From assembly GCA_013397935.1 (NCBI GenBank), contig VZRN01001184.1, positions 299,317 through 363,316 on the forward strand: a DNA stretch of 64,000 nucleotides, read 5' to 3'. Numbering within the stretch: position 1 is the first letter of the stretch; each line of letters starts with the position of its first letter. This document shows positions 1 to 12,160 of the stretch, piece after piece. The notes under the pieces are model-generated. The model searched no databases. It had not been told where the DNA came from and saw nothing but the letters and a program-made list of their open reading frames with translations. This DNA comes from Dasyornis broadbenti. Taxonomy: Eukaryota > Chordata > Aves > Passeriformes > Dasyornithidae. The translations under genes were made by a program, and so were the position numbers.

Positions 1-2087
1 TCTTTTGTCTTGAATGAGTGATCAGTGGCAAACTTGTGCTGTAATTACACTAGTAGGACACAACAGATTTTAAGGAAGTTATTAGACAGTGGACTTTTCT
101 AGCACTTGTTACCCTCTGGACAGCACCCTTACTGCAGCTGTGTTTAGTCCGTGTAAGTAGAATCTGTGGTCTGAAATATCATGCAAAGAGATGGCAGACC
201 CCATAAAAACTGCAGCTTTGCTACCAGTGGCACAAGTAGAACTATTACAGGCACTGGTGTCTCACCTGCAAGGGCAAATAGCAATATTCATTTCAGCTGC
301 AATGGGATTTTAGCTGAAAAAGAAGACAGAATATGATACGTGCTGATGCAGTTAATAACTAGGGCATTAGTAATGTCGTCTGCAAAGCTCTTATACTTGC
401 AGAGAACATGCCTTCTGCACAGCTGGATAGCAACTTTCATCATTACTTTATGAGTAGCACAGAAGTCCTTCCACTTTTGGCTCCCAGTGGGAGTGTCCTA
501 AGTTTCCAAGAATATATGTCTGCAAATTCAGAAATGTCCTATGTAATTTTTCTTGGCCTTGTGGGCAGTCCAAGCAGGTATATCAAGGCAGGCTAGCAAA
601 GCATAAGGGAAGGGTCTGGGTGTAATCTCCTTGGTCATCAAGTCGTCTCACACTAATCATCGGTCCCTACTGCTGGGCCAAATACCTCATGTAATCCCAC
701 CAACAGATTTATACAGCTTCATGGTGAATGTAGTTTAGATTTGTTTTCTTGGCATTCTTGAAATACAATATTTATCCTACACTGGAAGGCACTGGCAGTG
801 AGCACAGGTCTGGCCTGCTGCAGAAGAGTCAGTGCTGTTCCAAATCACAGCACCATGGACCAAAGAGTGAGGACTGTGGCAGTGAAGAGAAACTACCATC
901 ACCTGCTTGGTAGGAGCTGCCCTACTTTAAAACTTCCTTGGGCTCAGTCCAAGATGTAATTCCAGCAGCAGCAGAAGGAACAGTGACAAGTTAGAACATG
1001 TTTTAAAAGCACAGCAAAATATAACTGGTTTGAATTTGTTTTGAATTTAATGTATATATCAGCATAGCCCAGCTGTTCCTCCTTGTTTTCATTTTCTGAT
1101 TTGTACTTTGAAATTTTAGTTGGCCCTTATATCCCAGAGGTTTTTACTGTAAAAGAACCAATGAGGCTACTTTATATTTTTTTTAACCTGACAGCTAAGC
1201 TATCTTTAAAAAAAAGTTCAGAAATGCTGAAGAAAATGTACCAAAAGGTGATGGCAGTTCTTTAATTTGGTTTTCTATTATTTCAAATCTATTCAGTATT
1301 CTTTGTAATACTGCTACTCATAATGACTGTATTTGGAATTAACATAGGTTTCATGTGTAATTCAATGGGTATTCAGCGTAACTTAGCAACAGCTAAAGCA
1401 TTTTTTTCTTCTGGAAACTAGAGCATGGCTGTTGATGATTTCACTTGGTAGACTGGGAGGCACACAATATTCTGAATTTCTGAATTTTCCAATTAAATGT
1501 GAAAGATGCTATTTGTTTATAATTCAGATTTTGTATTGTTTATCAGAAGTTACACAAAGGTTAAATAAATCTAGCAACAAACCTCTGGAAGCTTTTAGGA
1601 CTGTCTGGATTATAGCATGGGAAAAAATATTTGAACCATAAAGGTTAAGTTCATAGTCAATTAGAGCTGCTGGAACAGAAAAACCTTTTAAAATATACAG
1701 TGTTCACACATCTCTGCATCTCAAGGTTTTTATATGTGTGTGGATGTATTTTGTATAGCAAATGGGGTAGAGGAGGCATTTATCCTATAAATAGATTTCT
1801 CTCAGGGCTCATGCTGTGTGTGGCAATATGTTCTCACTAAATATATAGTCAGAAGAAGTCTTACTGTATTAACCCAGTTTAAGTAATGAATTAGTGCAAG
1901 TAAATACATAAAATATTTTTCCTCAAAATTCTTTTTTCAAAAGTAAAAAATTATGCAGAAAAATACTCAGTCTGTATAGTCAGAACAGTTTATAAAAGTT
2001 CATAAAAGGCTACAGAATGGCAGGATGAGCTCACTGCCCATTGGTTGTTGATTTGCAGTATTTAAGAGGCAGTATTCAGGTTTCACA
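1..2087. other. AT-rich non-coding DNA, no gene recognised
   Basis: I see no exon, RNA gene or repeat that I recognise here. The longest open frames are about 60 to 70 codons, overlap at random, and resemble no protein family. The stretch ends where the minus-strand CR1 copy begins. It could be intergenic or intronic; the sequence does not decide. Confidence 0.6.
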
Positions 2088-3180
2088 GTCTCATAGAATA
2101 GTTTGGTTTGGATGTTGAACTTCATGAGGTTTGCACTGGACCACATCTCAAGGATGTGGAGGTCTCTCTGGGCAATATCCCCTCTCTTCAGCGTATTGAC
2201 CACTCCAAACGTGCACTCTATTCCACTGCCCAGGACACTGACAAAGGTGCTGAACAGCACCAGTGACAACACTGACCTCTGAGGAGTGCCACAAGCCACT
2301 GCTCTCCATCTGGACATTGAGCTGATGACCATAACTCCTTGAGTGTGAGCATCCAACCAGTTCTCTATCCACTGAGTGGCCCAGCCATCAAATCCATGTC
2401 TCTCCAATTTGAAAACCAAGATATCATGTGAGATGATGCTAAATGTTTTTCATGAGTCCAGGTAGATGGTGTCAGTTGCTCTTTCCTTATCTATCAAAAA
2501 TGTAATCCCATCACAGAAGGCCACTGAATTTGTCAGACATGATTTACATTAGTGAAACCATGTTGGTTTTCACCAATCACTTCACTGTTTTCCTTGCGTC
2601 TTGCCATAATTTCCGGAAGGATTTGCTCTGTGATCTTGTCAAGCAGAGTGAAACTGGCCTGTAGCTCCCCAGGTCTTTCTTTTTTCCCTTGTAAAAACTG
2701 GGTTATATTTCCATACCCTTTCCCAGTTAGTAGAAGCTTCACTGGAGAGTCATAACTCCGCAGATGTGACGGAGAGTGACTTAACCTGTTCATTCAGCAG
2801 TTCCCTCAGGACCCGCAGATGCATTTTATCAGGTTGCAAGGGCTTGTGCACCTTCAGGCTCCTTAGATGGTCTTGAACCTGGTCTCCACCTAGAGCTGGC
2901 AGTTCTTCATTTTGCCAGTCCCCGCCCTTTCTCTTCTGTCACTTGTGTGGTGTGGCTAGAGCACTTGCCAGTGAAGACTGGTAAAAAAGTCTTTGAGTAT
3001 TTAAACCTTTTCCATGTTGCAGATAACCAGGTCTTCCTCTTCTTTCAGAAGGCCTGTTTTCTCTAGGCTTCTTTTTACCACCAACATAAATACAGAAGCT
3101 TTTCTTTTTCCCTTAATGTCCCTGGCCAGATTTAATTCTATCAGGGCTTTAGCTTTCCTAAGCTGATCCAAATCTGTTTA
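2088..3180 (-). mobile_element. CR1 LINE, decayed, internally deleted (RT region joined to 3' tail)
   Basis: CR1 is the main non-LTR retrotransposon of birds. It encodes an endonuclease and a reverse transcriptase (RT). Read on the minus strand, about 3180 to 2800 carries the region just before the RT palm, with recognisable words such as NLARDIKG and KVHK. About 2790-2533 holds the fingers region (EQILPEIM, then QHGFT). About 2500-2120 holds the palm (KLERHGFDGW, SMSRWR, then PQ-SVLS-VLF) and ends near NLMKFN. The FADD catalytic block that should follow SGIECTF is missing. After NLMKFN the sequence jumps at about 2120 to the CR1 3' tail (2088-2115, with TCATAGAATAG on the plus strand). The C-terminal RT and most of the 3' UTR are therefore deleted. 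Several stops and frameshifts make it a dead copy. It is 5'-truncated near 3180, and the outer ends are good to about 15 bp. Confidence 0.92.
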
Positions 3181-5979
3181 CTGAAGAACGTTGTTTTTCT
3201 TTTATTAGTATGAGAACAGATTTCACAGGAGAAAAAAAAAAAAAAGGTCGTTGACACATAAAACACACACACAAAAAGAAAGATTCGACCAACTTATTTC
3301 TCCTGTACTTTTGAATGGATGGAATTGCATGATTTTGTGTTCAATTGTCTTTTGTTTTAGACTCTTCAAGACATTTTAAACCTTTTTAGTTGATCATTGT
3401 CTTATGAGTGCTCAATGGTGGGCAGAGAAGCTTTCAATATGCTGGTTTAGTACTTTATGCTTACTATTCTAAATGCAACCTAAAAGTTGGGCTTGTGTTT
3501 TCAGAGTGTGTTTAAGTTTCTGAACGTGTAATCTGGGCGACATTTAGGTCATCTCATACTTCTTGTGTCTGTGCATCTCTAAATTTTCAGTGGCCCTAAA
3601 ACAACTCAGCACTAGAAAAAAATAAAACAAGAAAAACAAACGACTAAATTTTTCCACACTGACTCAGTCAATTGAGAATGAACTTCAGAAGTATAAATGG
3701 AGAAACATCTCTTTGGAATATTTGTCAGACTTGTTGAGTTTGGCAGCATAATTACCACAGGAAGAGAAGCAACAAGATAAATTGATATTCTCAAATATAT
3801 GGAATGTCAGGAGCAGCCATATTTTTATGACCTTAAAGAAATAATCAGTCTTTTGGTCTTTTGAGATCTGAGCATATAGCTAAGATGAAGTATGAAAACA
3901 CACATGCTGGTTCCACAGCAGAAGTGTAAGAAAACCAAATACCAATCTGTTTTCTATTTAATTTTGTATAGAGTGTTCATGCAATAATGTCTCAAGGAAG
4001 ACATCACTGATAATTTTGCTACTGAAGTAATTTAGAATTCATATTCAATATTTTTCCTGTTGAGCAAATACAGAGAGACAACCTCATAAGCATCCTATCT
4101 TGCACCGCAATTCATGACGTGTCAAAATGATCTAGAGAATTTTTGTTTCATTTTTCTAAATAAAGTAATTGGTATTCAAGAAAAGAAAGAAAAATGTTTT
4201 TACAGAGGAAAAAACATATTGCCTTCTATGTGTCACTGGTAAAAGTTGCCTCAATATAGACCGCAAATTGATGAATGGTTGATAAATTTTTCATAGACTT
4301 GAGATGAGATTTGAAGCTGAATGTTCAAGCACCACCCTTTGAACTGGAAATTAAAGTCACTATCAAAAGGACTGAGTGTGAGTTATATCTGTAAAGTAAC
4401 ACACAATTTCTAACAAGCTCTTGGGGAGAAAGAAGTAGATGGAGAGGACAAGAAAAAGGATTCCTGTTACTTAGCTCGTTCTTTTAGGGTGAAATTCACA
4501 CCAAGAGGATAAAGGAACCTTCCTGCTGTGAGAAGACAATAGCTGAGAACTGTTGAACAACTCCAAGCAAACCTTCTAGTATGAAATGGACACATTGAGG
4601 CAACCAATGCCAACTCTGCCCATTAAGTTAGTGGATTAAGTAATAAAAATATCACACAACATTTATGAGACTCATAGGCCAAAATTATGTAGTATGGCAA
4701 ACAAAATTCATTTTTGGTTCCCCATTGAACTATGCTGAATTCAGATCCACTGGATAGAAAATGAAAAGTATCCAAATATCATTGTCTTTTTTCTTATCCA
4801 CATAGGCCTCGGCATCTCATTCATTTTTAATGCATTTCCTACCCAGTCTTTTCAAAATAACTTCTTTGCCATGTGTGTTTACGGTGTCTGTTTACAAAAA
4901 CTCATCATATTTCGAATCTAAAAATCAATCAGAGGAAACAGACAATTTTATTGTGTGACAGAGGAAAAAAGTATATATAGGGGCAAACCACTTCTATCAT
5001 TCTGCATTTAGTGAGTGCAGGCTGATGGGTCCTTTGTATCAGCAGATCCTAGAAAAATGACCTTTTTTCATGAACAAATAAACAAATCTCATGAACAAAT
5101 GCCATTTAAACAAACAAGAATGACTATAAACCCTCAAAAATGCATCTAGCTGTCTTAAATGTGTTGACTGTAATTGCTAAAACAAACCATTGCAATCTTA
5201 CTTGTCTTCCAAACTTTTATTTAGAGATCTGTGATTTATAAGAAACATTGTGTATGAATTCTTGCTTTTTCTTTCTCCAGTTTTCCCTCCTTCCAAACCA
5301 ATAATCATACACTTCTGTACATGTCTTATACCTTCATAAAATTCTTTAGTTCATGGGGGAAAAAAAAGACAAAAGACCTTTAATCTTTTATGCACTTATG
5401 TGGACATTTGTGTTCCTTGATGTTCAAAGAGTATTGGGTTATTTATTTTGCTGAATATTACATTGCATACACTTTATAATATCTGTGCTTGAGCCACCTA
5501 ACCTATATAAAGGCAAACAATTTTTTTTTAATTTACATTATAACCCTTTTGGGCATGCTGCAATAGACGTGGGTCTTTTTTTAAAATAATTTGCATAGTC
5601 ATTTAGAAATAATTTTCTGAGCTTAAGTACCTTTCTGTGTAGTACTTTCTCACGTCTGTCTTAAGTGATTTGTATTCTTTACTTTCAAATGAAAAATCTG
5701 GAAGTTAATGAGTATCAGCTCATCCTCTACTCTTGTTAAACACTTCAAAATATTCCCTCAGAAATTATTCTACTTCCATTAGTAGAAATTTTGAATCCTC
5801 AAGAGAGAAAAGATTACTGTTGCTTTTGAAGATTGCTGCTCTCTGACTTCATGTAGTGACGCTAGAGTTGAAGACAAAAGCTTAAGAAAAATAATAAAAT
5901 AGTCGAACCCAAATGAAAAAAATGATTGAGCCAAATAATGTGAGCAGGAGGATAAAGCCTGTGGACCCACTAGATGCTG
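3181..5979. other. AT-rich non-coding DNA, no gene recognised
   Basis: Nothing coding is recognised. A 14-base A run sits at 3232-3245, just outside the 5' end of the CR1 copy, followed by a short AC-rich patch at about 3258-3278. The rest is unique-looking sequence with short chance open frames on both strands. Confidence 0.55.
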
Positions 5980-6800
5980 GATGTGGAGAGTAGCTACTGG
6001 AGCGTGGTGGTGCTTCCCACCCCCACCTCAAGCTGCTCCATGATCTGAGAAATGTTCATTATTCCTTGGCCTTTACAAACTGCACCTGGGCAGAGCTGCT
6101 GTAGAGCTTATCAGAAACACAGTCTGTTCCCAGGAGCTGGTTCTCTCTAACGAGCTCCTAGATTTTAAACAAACAGCCTTAGAAACTTATTTTCCTTGCC
6201 CGAACAACAACCCAAATGGAATAACATTTTTGTTATCAAAATTTCAAAGAAAGTTACTGACCCACATTGTGGCCAGGATGGAAAATTACTTTGACTGAAA
6301 CTAGATATCTTGAGACCCTATAAGCAGCAGTACTAAACGAGACCCTTTGAGCTGTCCTGGACCGCAGCAGGGTGCAACCAGCAACCTCCCTCTGAGCGGG
6401 ACGGCTCTCGGTGCTAGTGAGGTCTCAAGTTTGCTATACTTGGAGGATTAGTGAATGATGATGATGGATCCTGGGCTGATACCCCCACTCCTCCAGGCTC
6501 AACCCTTCACCCATGAAGAAGATGCAAATGCATCCAAGTTGAGTACCTCACTGCACTCGAGGGGAATTTTTCACCCCTGTCCCAGTCCACAAATAGTTTT
6601 GGGTTTAAGTTGGTTTTTTTGTTTTTTTTGTTTTTTTTTTTTTTTTTTTTTTTTTGAGTTTTGTTTGCTTTTTGTCTATGTGCTTTACTATCTAATAAGT
6701 GGTAGAATGAACCTGGACAGCAAACTTTGTCATGTTTTCACTTTTATATTAAATCTGCGTTTGCTGATGAATTTGCTGGTGATTCTCTAAGTGACATTAA
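5980..6800 (+). mobile_element. Probable solo LTR of an endogenous retrovirus, decayed
   Basis: This block has more CpG than its surroundings and is laid out like a retroviral LTR on the plus strand. A TATA-like box CCCTATAAGCAG lies at about 6318-6329. It is followed by a CpG-bearing leader-like stretch (6335-6425), a long middle section, and an ATTAAA polyadenylation-like signal at about 6748-6753. I recall similar sequence from bird genomes, especially around 6310-6560 and 6690-6760, but cannot name the family. A T-rich tract (6612-6655) lies inside the block. No gag, pol or env sequence adjoins it, so it would be a solo LTR. The outer ends are uncertain. The TGTGG at 5982 and GACA ending at 6795 are possible termini, but no matching target duplication is visible. 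Alternatives are another unclassified repeat, or an LTR covering only about 6260-6800. Confidence 0.5.
6612..6655. repeat. Poly-T rich tract
   Basis: T runs are broken by single G residues and end in 25 uninterrupted T (6631-6655). Length in such a tract is often unreliable in draft assemblies. Confidence 0.9.
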
Positions 6801-8920
6801 AGCATGCATTCTAGATATAGTCCAGGGGTTATATTTTATGTTTTGCAATTTCCTTCTGTATATTAGAACATAAATGCCCTGTTAAAAGAAAGGCTTTTTC
6901 AGTTTTTTTCCCCTTTGTGATCCTGCTAAATTCCTTACTTTTTTAATCTTTTAAAAGAGCCTTTTACTTAGGACATCTCAATGTTTGCTAGTAAACAACT
7001 TCATTCTTTAACATCTACTTCTGACTAGTACAGTTGTATGTTTTTCCTGAGTGATATAAATCTATGAAAATTGCCTTTTGTGGACAGAGAAAATAATATA
7101 TATGATTGCCACTGATGAGATATTATCAAAGCAGAAAATTTTCAAATTTCATAAAGTTGCAGTGCTACAGTGGCACTGAAAAATAACACTAGCAGAGTGT
7201 GTGTATAAGCAGACTTCCCTGGACCATATTCATCCTTGGTACCACTTAGACCTATAGATTTCAGTTAAAAGTGTGTTATTGTAGAGAGAAATCCAGGAAA
7301 CAGCTCGTATTCAGCTGTAGACATCATGACCTCTGAGACACTCTTCATTTGGTAAGTTTTCTCATGGAGTAAGTACCAAAAGTAAAAGAAATCATTATGA
7401 TATTTCTGAAATGTAGTGTAGAGTTAAACGTTACATTACTGAGCTCCTCACAGAGTACTCTCCCAAGGTCTAATATAAGAATTTTTCAGTCCTGAAGTAA
7501 AATGTGACTACATTCTGAACTCCAAGTGGTCAGCCGAATCGTGGGAATTTCTACAATGCTTCTGCTATTTAAAAAAATGAATTAAACTAAGGATATGTGG
7601 TGAAAAATGCAACAAGAAGTGTTCTTGGAGACAGCAGTGTGGCATGAATAAGCAAGAAAGCAGAAAAAAAGTAATAAATTTAAAAGGAACATGAAAGTGT
7701 TAATATTTTTAGAGATGACTGGATTATGATTCTCAAGATCTAGCAATATAGGAACACACTCAACAGGAGACTGTCTAGGGTCCAGTACTTAATCAAGCTT
7801 CAAAATGATAGTCTCACATAGGATCAGTCTTTGTTTTATAAAGAACAAGCCTCAGTTAATAGCTGAAAATAATTGTTGCAGTTCCTGCCTGGCCATTATG
7901 TATTCCAGTTCTGTATCCCAGCAGGCACATCAAACACCATCAGCCTGCTGCAGTCATCTTCTAATATGCTTTCTCAAAGCTTCCTCAGATCTTCTACCAG
8001 ACTTTTGGAGGAAATACTGAAGCTTTTTCATCTTCACTCTCCCTGGCACACAAACAGGAGGACCTGGAAAACAGGAAGAAGAGGAGAAAAGAGGTGCTAT
8101 CATTTGCTTGCAGAGTTCAGAAATGAAGCAAAATTGCTCTAACATTTGGCAATTTTCTGGTTCTGTTCCTCTGCTATTGTTGTTTCCCAGAGGGAACTGG
8201 AAGGGCTTTGTTGGGGGAAAAAAGCTCAGGCTGCTTTTCCATCAGCAATTGTTGATTGCTACTCAATGAAAATGTGTGAAAAAATTAATTAAATGGTTCC
8301 TCCAGCCAGGATTAAGACATGGTATGATATTTGATGTATCTATTGGTAGGTTATTTGTTTATAACTGATGCAAAAATATTTCCAAGGTTATAGAGAACCA
8401 AGGAATCCTCCACATAATCATAACTGTAAAACAACAATTTTCCAGAAAAATGTGTCCATACTTATAAATTTATTTCTAATCTAAACCCAGAGATTGATTG
8501 AAGAAAATGTGTATTCAAGGTATTTGAAACATAAGTATGGAAGTGAATCAGAAATTAATGAAGGTATAACAGGGTGGGGGAAATTTTAATTCAATCTCAG
8601 TTTATGCCATTTTTGAAATGTAGCCCCCTATTCCTTTTCCTCCAAAGCCAGAATACGAGTTCCCCAGTACTAAAGCAGAATTATTCTTTTTTAGCACCTT
8701 TTGCTTAATTTCTGAAACAGAAGACCAGAGGTAACAATGTCCCAATCACTGCAGCTGCAGATTCAATATTCTCATTTCAGTAATATTCCTAATTTCACTG
8801 ACACCTACATTGCTAAAAGATTTTTCAAATAGCACTTTCCCCATTTTCCACAGCCCTTAATTTGTTATTCAGATGAATGCACTGTCTTCTTTTCAAAAGA
8901 ATACTATAAAAATTCAGGTG

Positions 8921-8957
8921 GTTTGGTTTTGGGTTTGTTTTGGTTTTTTGGTTTTGG

Positions 8958-8983
<26 letters not shown>
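8921..8983. repeat. G/T-rich low-complexity tract ending in 26 T
   Basis: Interspersed GGTTTT-type words run into uninterrupted T at 8958-8983. Read on the minus strand this is an A-tract decaying into A/C-rich sequence, a pattern seen again at 28417-28490 and 63027-63187. Confidence 0.9.
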
Positions 8984-8989
<6 letters not shown>

Positions 8990-9328
8990 AAATATCTTCT
9001 CATTTAATCTTCTCTATTAAACTTATATTCCTCCAGACCTCTGAATGTATAACCTAGGGAAAATTATGTTTAGGTAAATCTGGCCTTACTGGATTTTATT
9101 TGAAAACACACTCAAGATGTAGAAATTCCTTCCCACCCTATTCTCAGCATGATAAACTGCACTGTTTCGGTGTGATATATTAACTCATTCTGTTAGAATG
9201 AGGCAAGGATGGAGAGACGGCTTCAAGGAAACATGTAAAACAAATGTTTTAAAAGAGGGAGAAACTCTCAGGACCAAAAAGCATTACTGTGAAAGTCTTC
9301 TGGCATTGGTAATAAAAAATTATATGTA

Positions 9329-9342
9329 TTTTTTTTTTTTTT
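9329..9342. repeat. Poly-T tract (14 T)
   Basis: Uninterrupted T run, followed by another T-rich patch at about 9355-9369. Confidence 0.85.
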
Positions 9343-9482
9343 AATTATGGGTTTGTTTTATTTTTTTTATCTCCCCTCTAGATGCAGAAAAAGTTCCAAC
9401 TATTTTCTCAGCTATTAAATTTTCTTAGATTTTTTTCCTTCTCCATGAGATATAAACAGGGTGGTTTTTCAAAATTTTGTTG

Positions 9483-9504
9483 TTTTTTTTTTTTTTTTTT
9501 TTTT
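9483..9504. repeat. Poly-T tract (22 T)
   Basis: Uninterrupted T run with no recognisable retroelement body on either side. Confidence 0.9.
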
Positions 9505-12107
9505 GGAAAGCATGAGGCGGTATGGGGTGAGTGGGAGGATTTGTTTTGCTTCTGAGTCTTCTGATGGGTAAAATTACTGAAAGATGGAGCTTTTAAGAGT
9601 ATATTTACAATTTTCCCCTCATTTCAAAACAAAGGCCATTGACAAGCTTGCCTTGGAGATGTTTAATTGTAGCTTACTTGATAATGACTATACTAATTCT
9701 AAACTTCTTTTAAAATAACGCTATTTATGTTTAACAAGGAAGATCACCAGTTCTGCTAAGGTTTCACAGATAATAAACCAATGTTATCTTCCAGACATGA
9801 ATAGCACATTTCAGAGTTTCTTCAAGAATATGAAAGTCACAGTTATTATAAACAATATAGAAAATCTGTTATTTGATAAATGATTTACTGAATTTTCTGT
9901 TACTCTTAGGCATTTATAATCTCTATTTTTACACCTACTTAATATGAAGTATGACCACAAGTGAAATCTTGAATTCTGTTCTGTAGAGTATTTAAACTCC
10001 TGTCTAGCTATTTATCACAAAATAAGAAAGAATAAATTATATCTTTGTGAATCCACCTCCTACTTTTTAGTGTTTCTCCTAGGCTTAAAGGCAATTTAAG
10101 CCTCACATATGCTGATGACTTCCTTTGTATGTAAATCTTTTATTTCTGCCTTTCAAAGGAATTTTACTTCTGAGAAACTGGTTCTTAAAGCTGGCATTGA
10201 GGTATAAGGTATTTAGGTTAGCTTCAGGCACTGAACGGTGACTAACAAACTGCCAGCTGTTTGGCTTTTGGACTAACACTGGCTCCCTGCAAACTATGTG
10301 TCAGAGAAATTTCTCTTGATTCTTTTCTTGTGCGATATAAATGCCTCACTAAGCAAGACTCAGAAGTCCCATTGCCAATGATGCTGGAACGGTTCCTTGG
10401 ATGGGTCATACTGCACCTTGTTTTGCTCATCTTGCTCTAAATATACAGTAAAAGTAAAAACCAGTAAATTTATCTCATGTTTCCACCTTCTCCAAAAAAT
10501 GTAGTTGTTTAATTATCTACTAGCACCCTCCATGGAGACATGGACATTTCTTTTAGTAGAAGTACCAGCTGAATCATCCCTCCCTTCCCCCTTCAACCTG
10601 TGAACCTTCTGCCCTTGTGCTGTCCCTCAGTTGTGATTGCACAAAAGTTTGTGGGGGTTGGTAGAAAAATACATCAGAACACATAAAGTAACTCCCCCAG
10701 TCCTTTTGCCCTCCCTCCCCTCCAAAAAAATGGAAAAAAAAAAGAAAAAAAAAAGAAGGAAGTAATTCTCCTGCAGGAAATGTTGGTGTAACATCTTTTT
10801 TTTCATGGTGCCCACGGGAAATGAAATTTTTTTGTCTCTTTAAAAAGTTTAAAGTGCCAATATTTTTAAATTTATCTCTTGTCATATTTAAGAGTCATCA
10901 TCACTAAATGCTCCAATACAGGCTTGACATGGATGAACCTCCCAAAGGCCAGCTGGGATGTTATTCTGACTAAATAACATGCATTTAATCTGTGTCATTG
11001 CAACACCTATTCTCATGGTTGCTCTCTGTAACTCCTTCACTTTCACACTTTGTTATATTTCTATCTGACATTCTACCTGAATGACCTTTTAAAAGTCCAG
11101 CTGGTGAGAAATACAGAAGTTTACCAGCTGGAGAGCACACTTCCAGTACACCTTCACACTATCTCCGTGTTGTTTGTCACACAATGGTGCTTAACCTTTA
11201 AAACTCTGGGATACAGTGTGGGGATTTCTTCTTGCCTTCTTTGGTTAGCTCCTAACTGATATTAGGCAGAGGCCAGCTGTGAACTGCTGAATGAACAGCA
11301 CAGTGGAATAGTAAAGACAGTTTGAGGAGGCGGAGGGCCCTTTGTCAGTGATATGACTTTTCTCAGAAAGATATGAGCTCCCCTGCAACTCCCTGCACTA
11401 ATGACAATGCTAACAATAAGCACTCTCAGTAAGCCATCCGAGCCTCTTAATTTTTACCTCCTCTCCAGGGTAATTGTGACTGAAGCTAGTGACCTCCCCA
11501 GCAGGCTGCAAAGCATATCTTTTCAGTCAGAAATTTAGAAAAAGTGTATTGGAGGAAAGAAGTACTTTTGTGGAGGTTAAAACACATTGGTGGATGTGGT
11601 CACAGTCACTGTTGATATTAAATACAGGTGCAAAATGCAAGCATATACCACCAACCAAAACAAAGGGAATTTGTGAATCCATGCTGAAATTTGAGCAACT
11701 TAGATGGAGTGACTTTGCCCAGTGCAGTTCTCAAAACTGTGAATAAGAAAAAACACATAGAAACTGTGAAAGCAGTTGTTGGTAGGTGATATATAGACAA
11801 TCAGAAGTTGTTGTTCTGAGTTCAAGAGGAAGAACCTCATGTTACAGGCAGAAACTGCTTTAAATTTCACAGCGGGGGACACCTTTGTAAAATTCCTCCT
11901 ATATTCAGAAGTAACTGAACATCTTTTATTGATAAACATAATTGCAACAAGATATTTATTTTCATCATGTAATACTTGCTACGATATTACCTCACTGTTA
12001 AAAGGTTAGCAAATATAAGGACAAACTATTCAGCAAGTTCATCTTTCAGTCATAATGTTTGAGAGTCAAGTTACTTGGAAAAGCCTGGACATAAGTAATG
12101 GCTAGAT

Positions 12108-12160
12108 CTTCTCCCCTTCCCTTCCTCCCCTTCCCACTGCTCCCCTTCCCTCTCCTGTCC
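12108..12160. repeat. Polypyrimidine tract
   Basis: Almost pure C/T on the plus strand, in CTTCC and CCCC blocks with few purine interruptions. It could be mildly triplex-prone. No gene function is inferred. Confidence 0.8.

Noticed and set aside
2533..2793. Minus-strand frame (86 codons) as a host gene
   Set aside because: Its sequence (EQILPEIM, QHGFT) is CR1 reverse transcriptase, part of the same decayed element as the frame at 2000-2419.
3181..3245. A tract near the CR1 copy as its poly(A) tail
   Set aside because: CR1 does not end in poly(A), and this run lies at the 5' side of the minus-strand element.
6455..6790. 111-codon plus-strand frame with a hydrophobic Phe-rich segment as a membrane protein
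   Set aside because: The Phe run is the T-rich tract at 6612-6655 and the frame lies in the LTR-like block.
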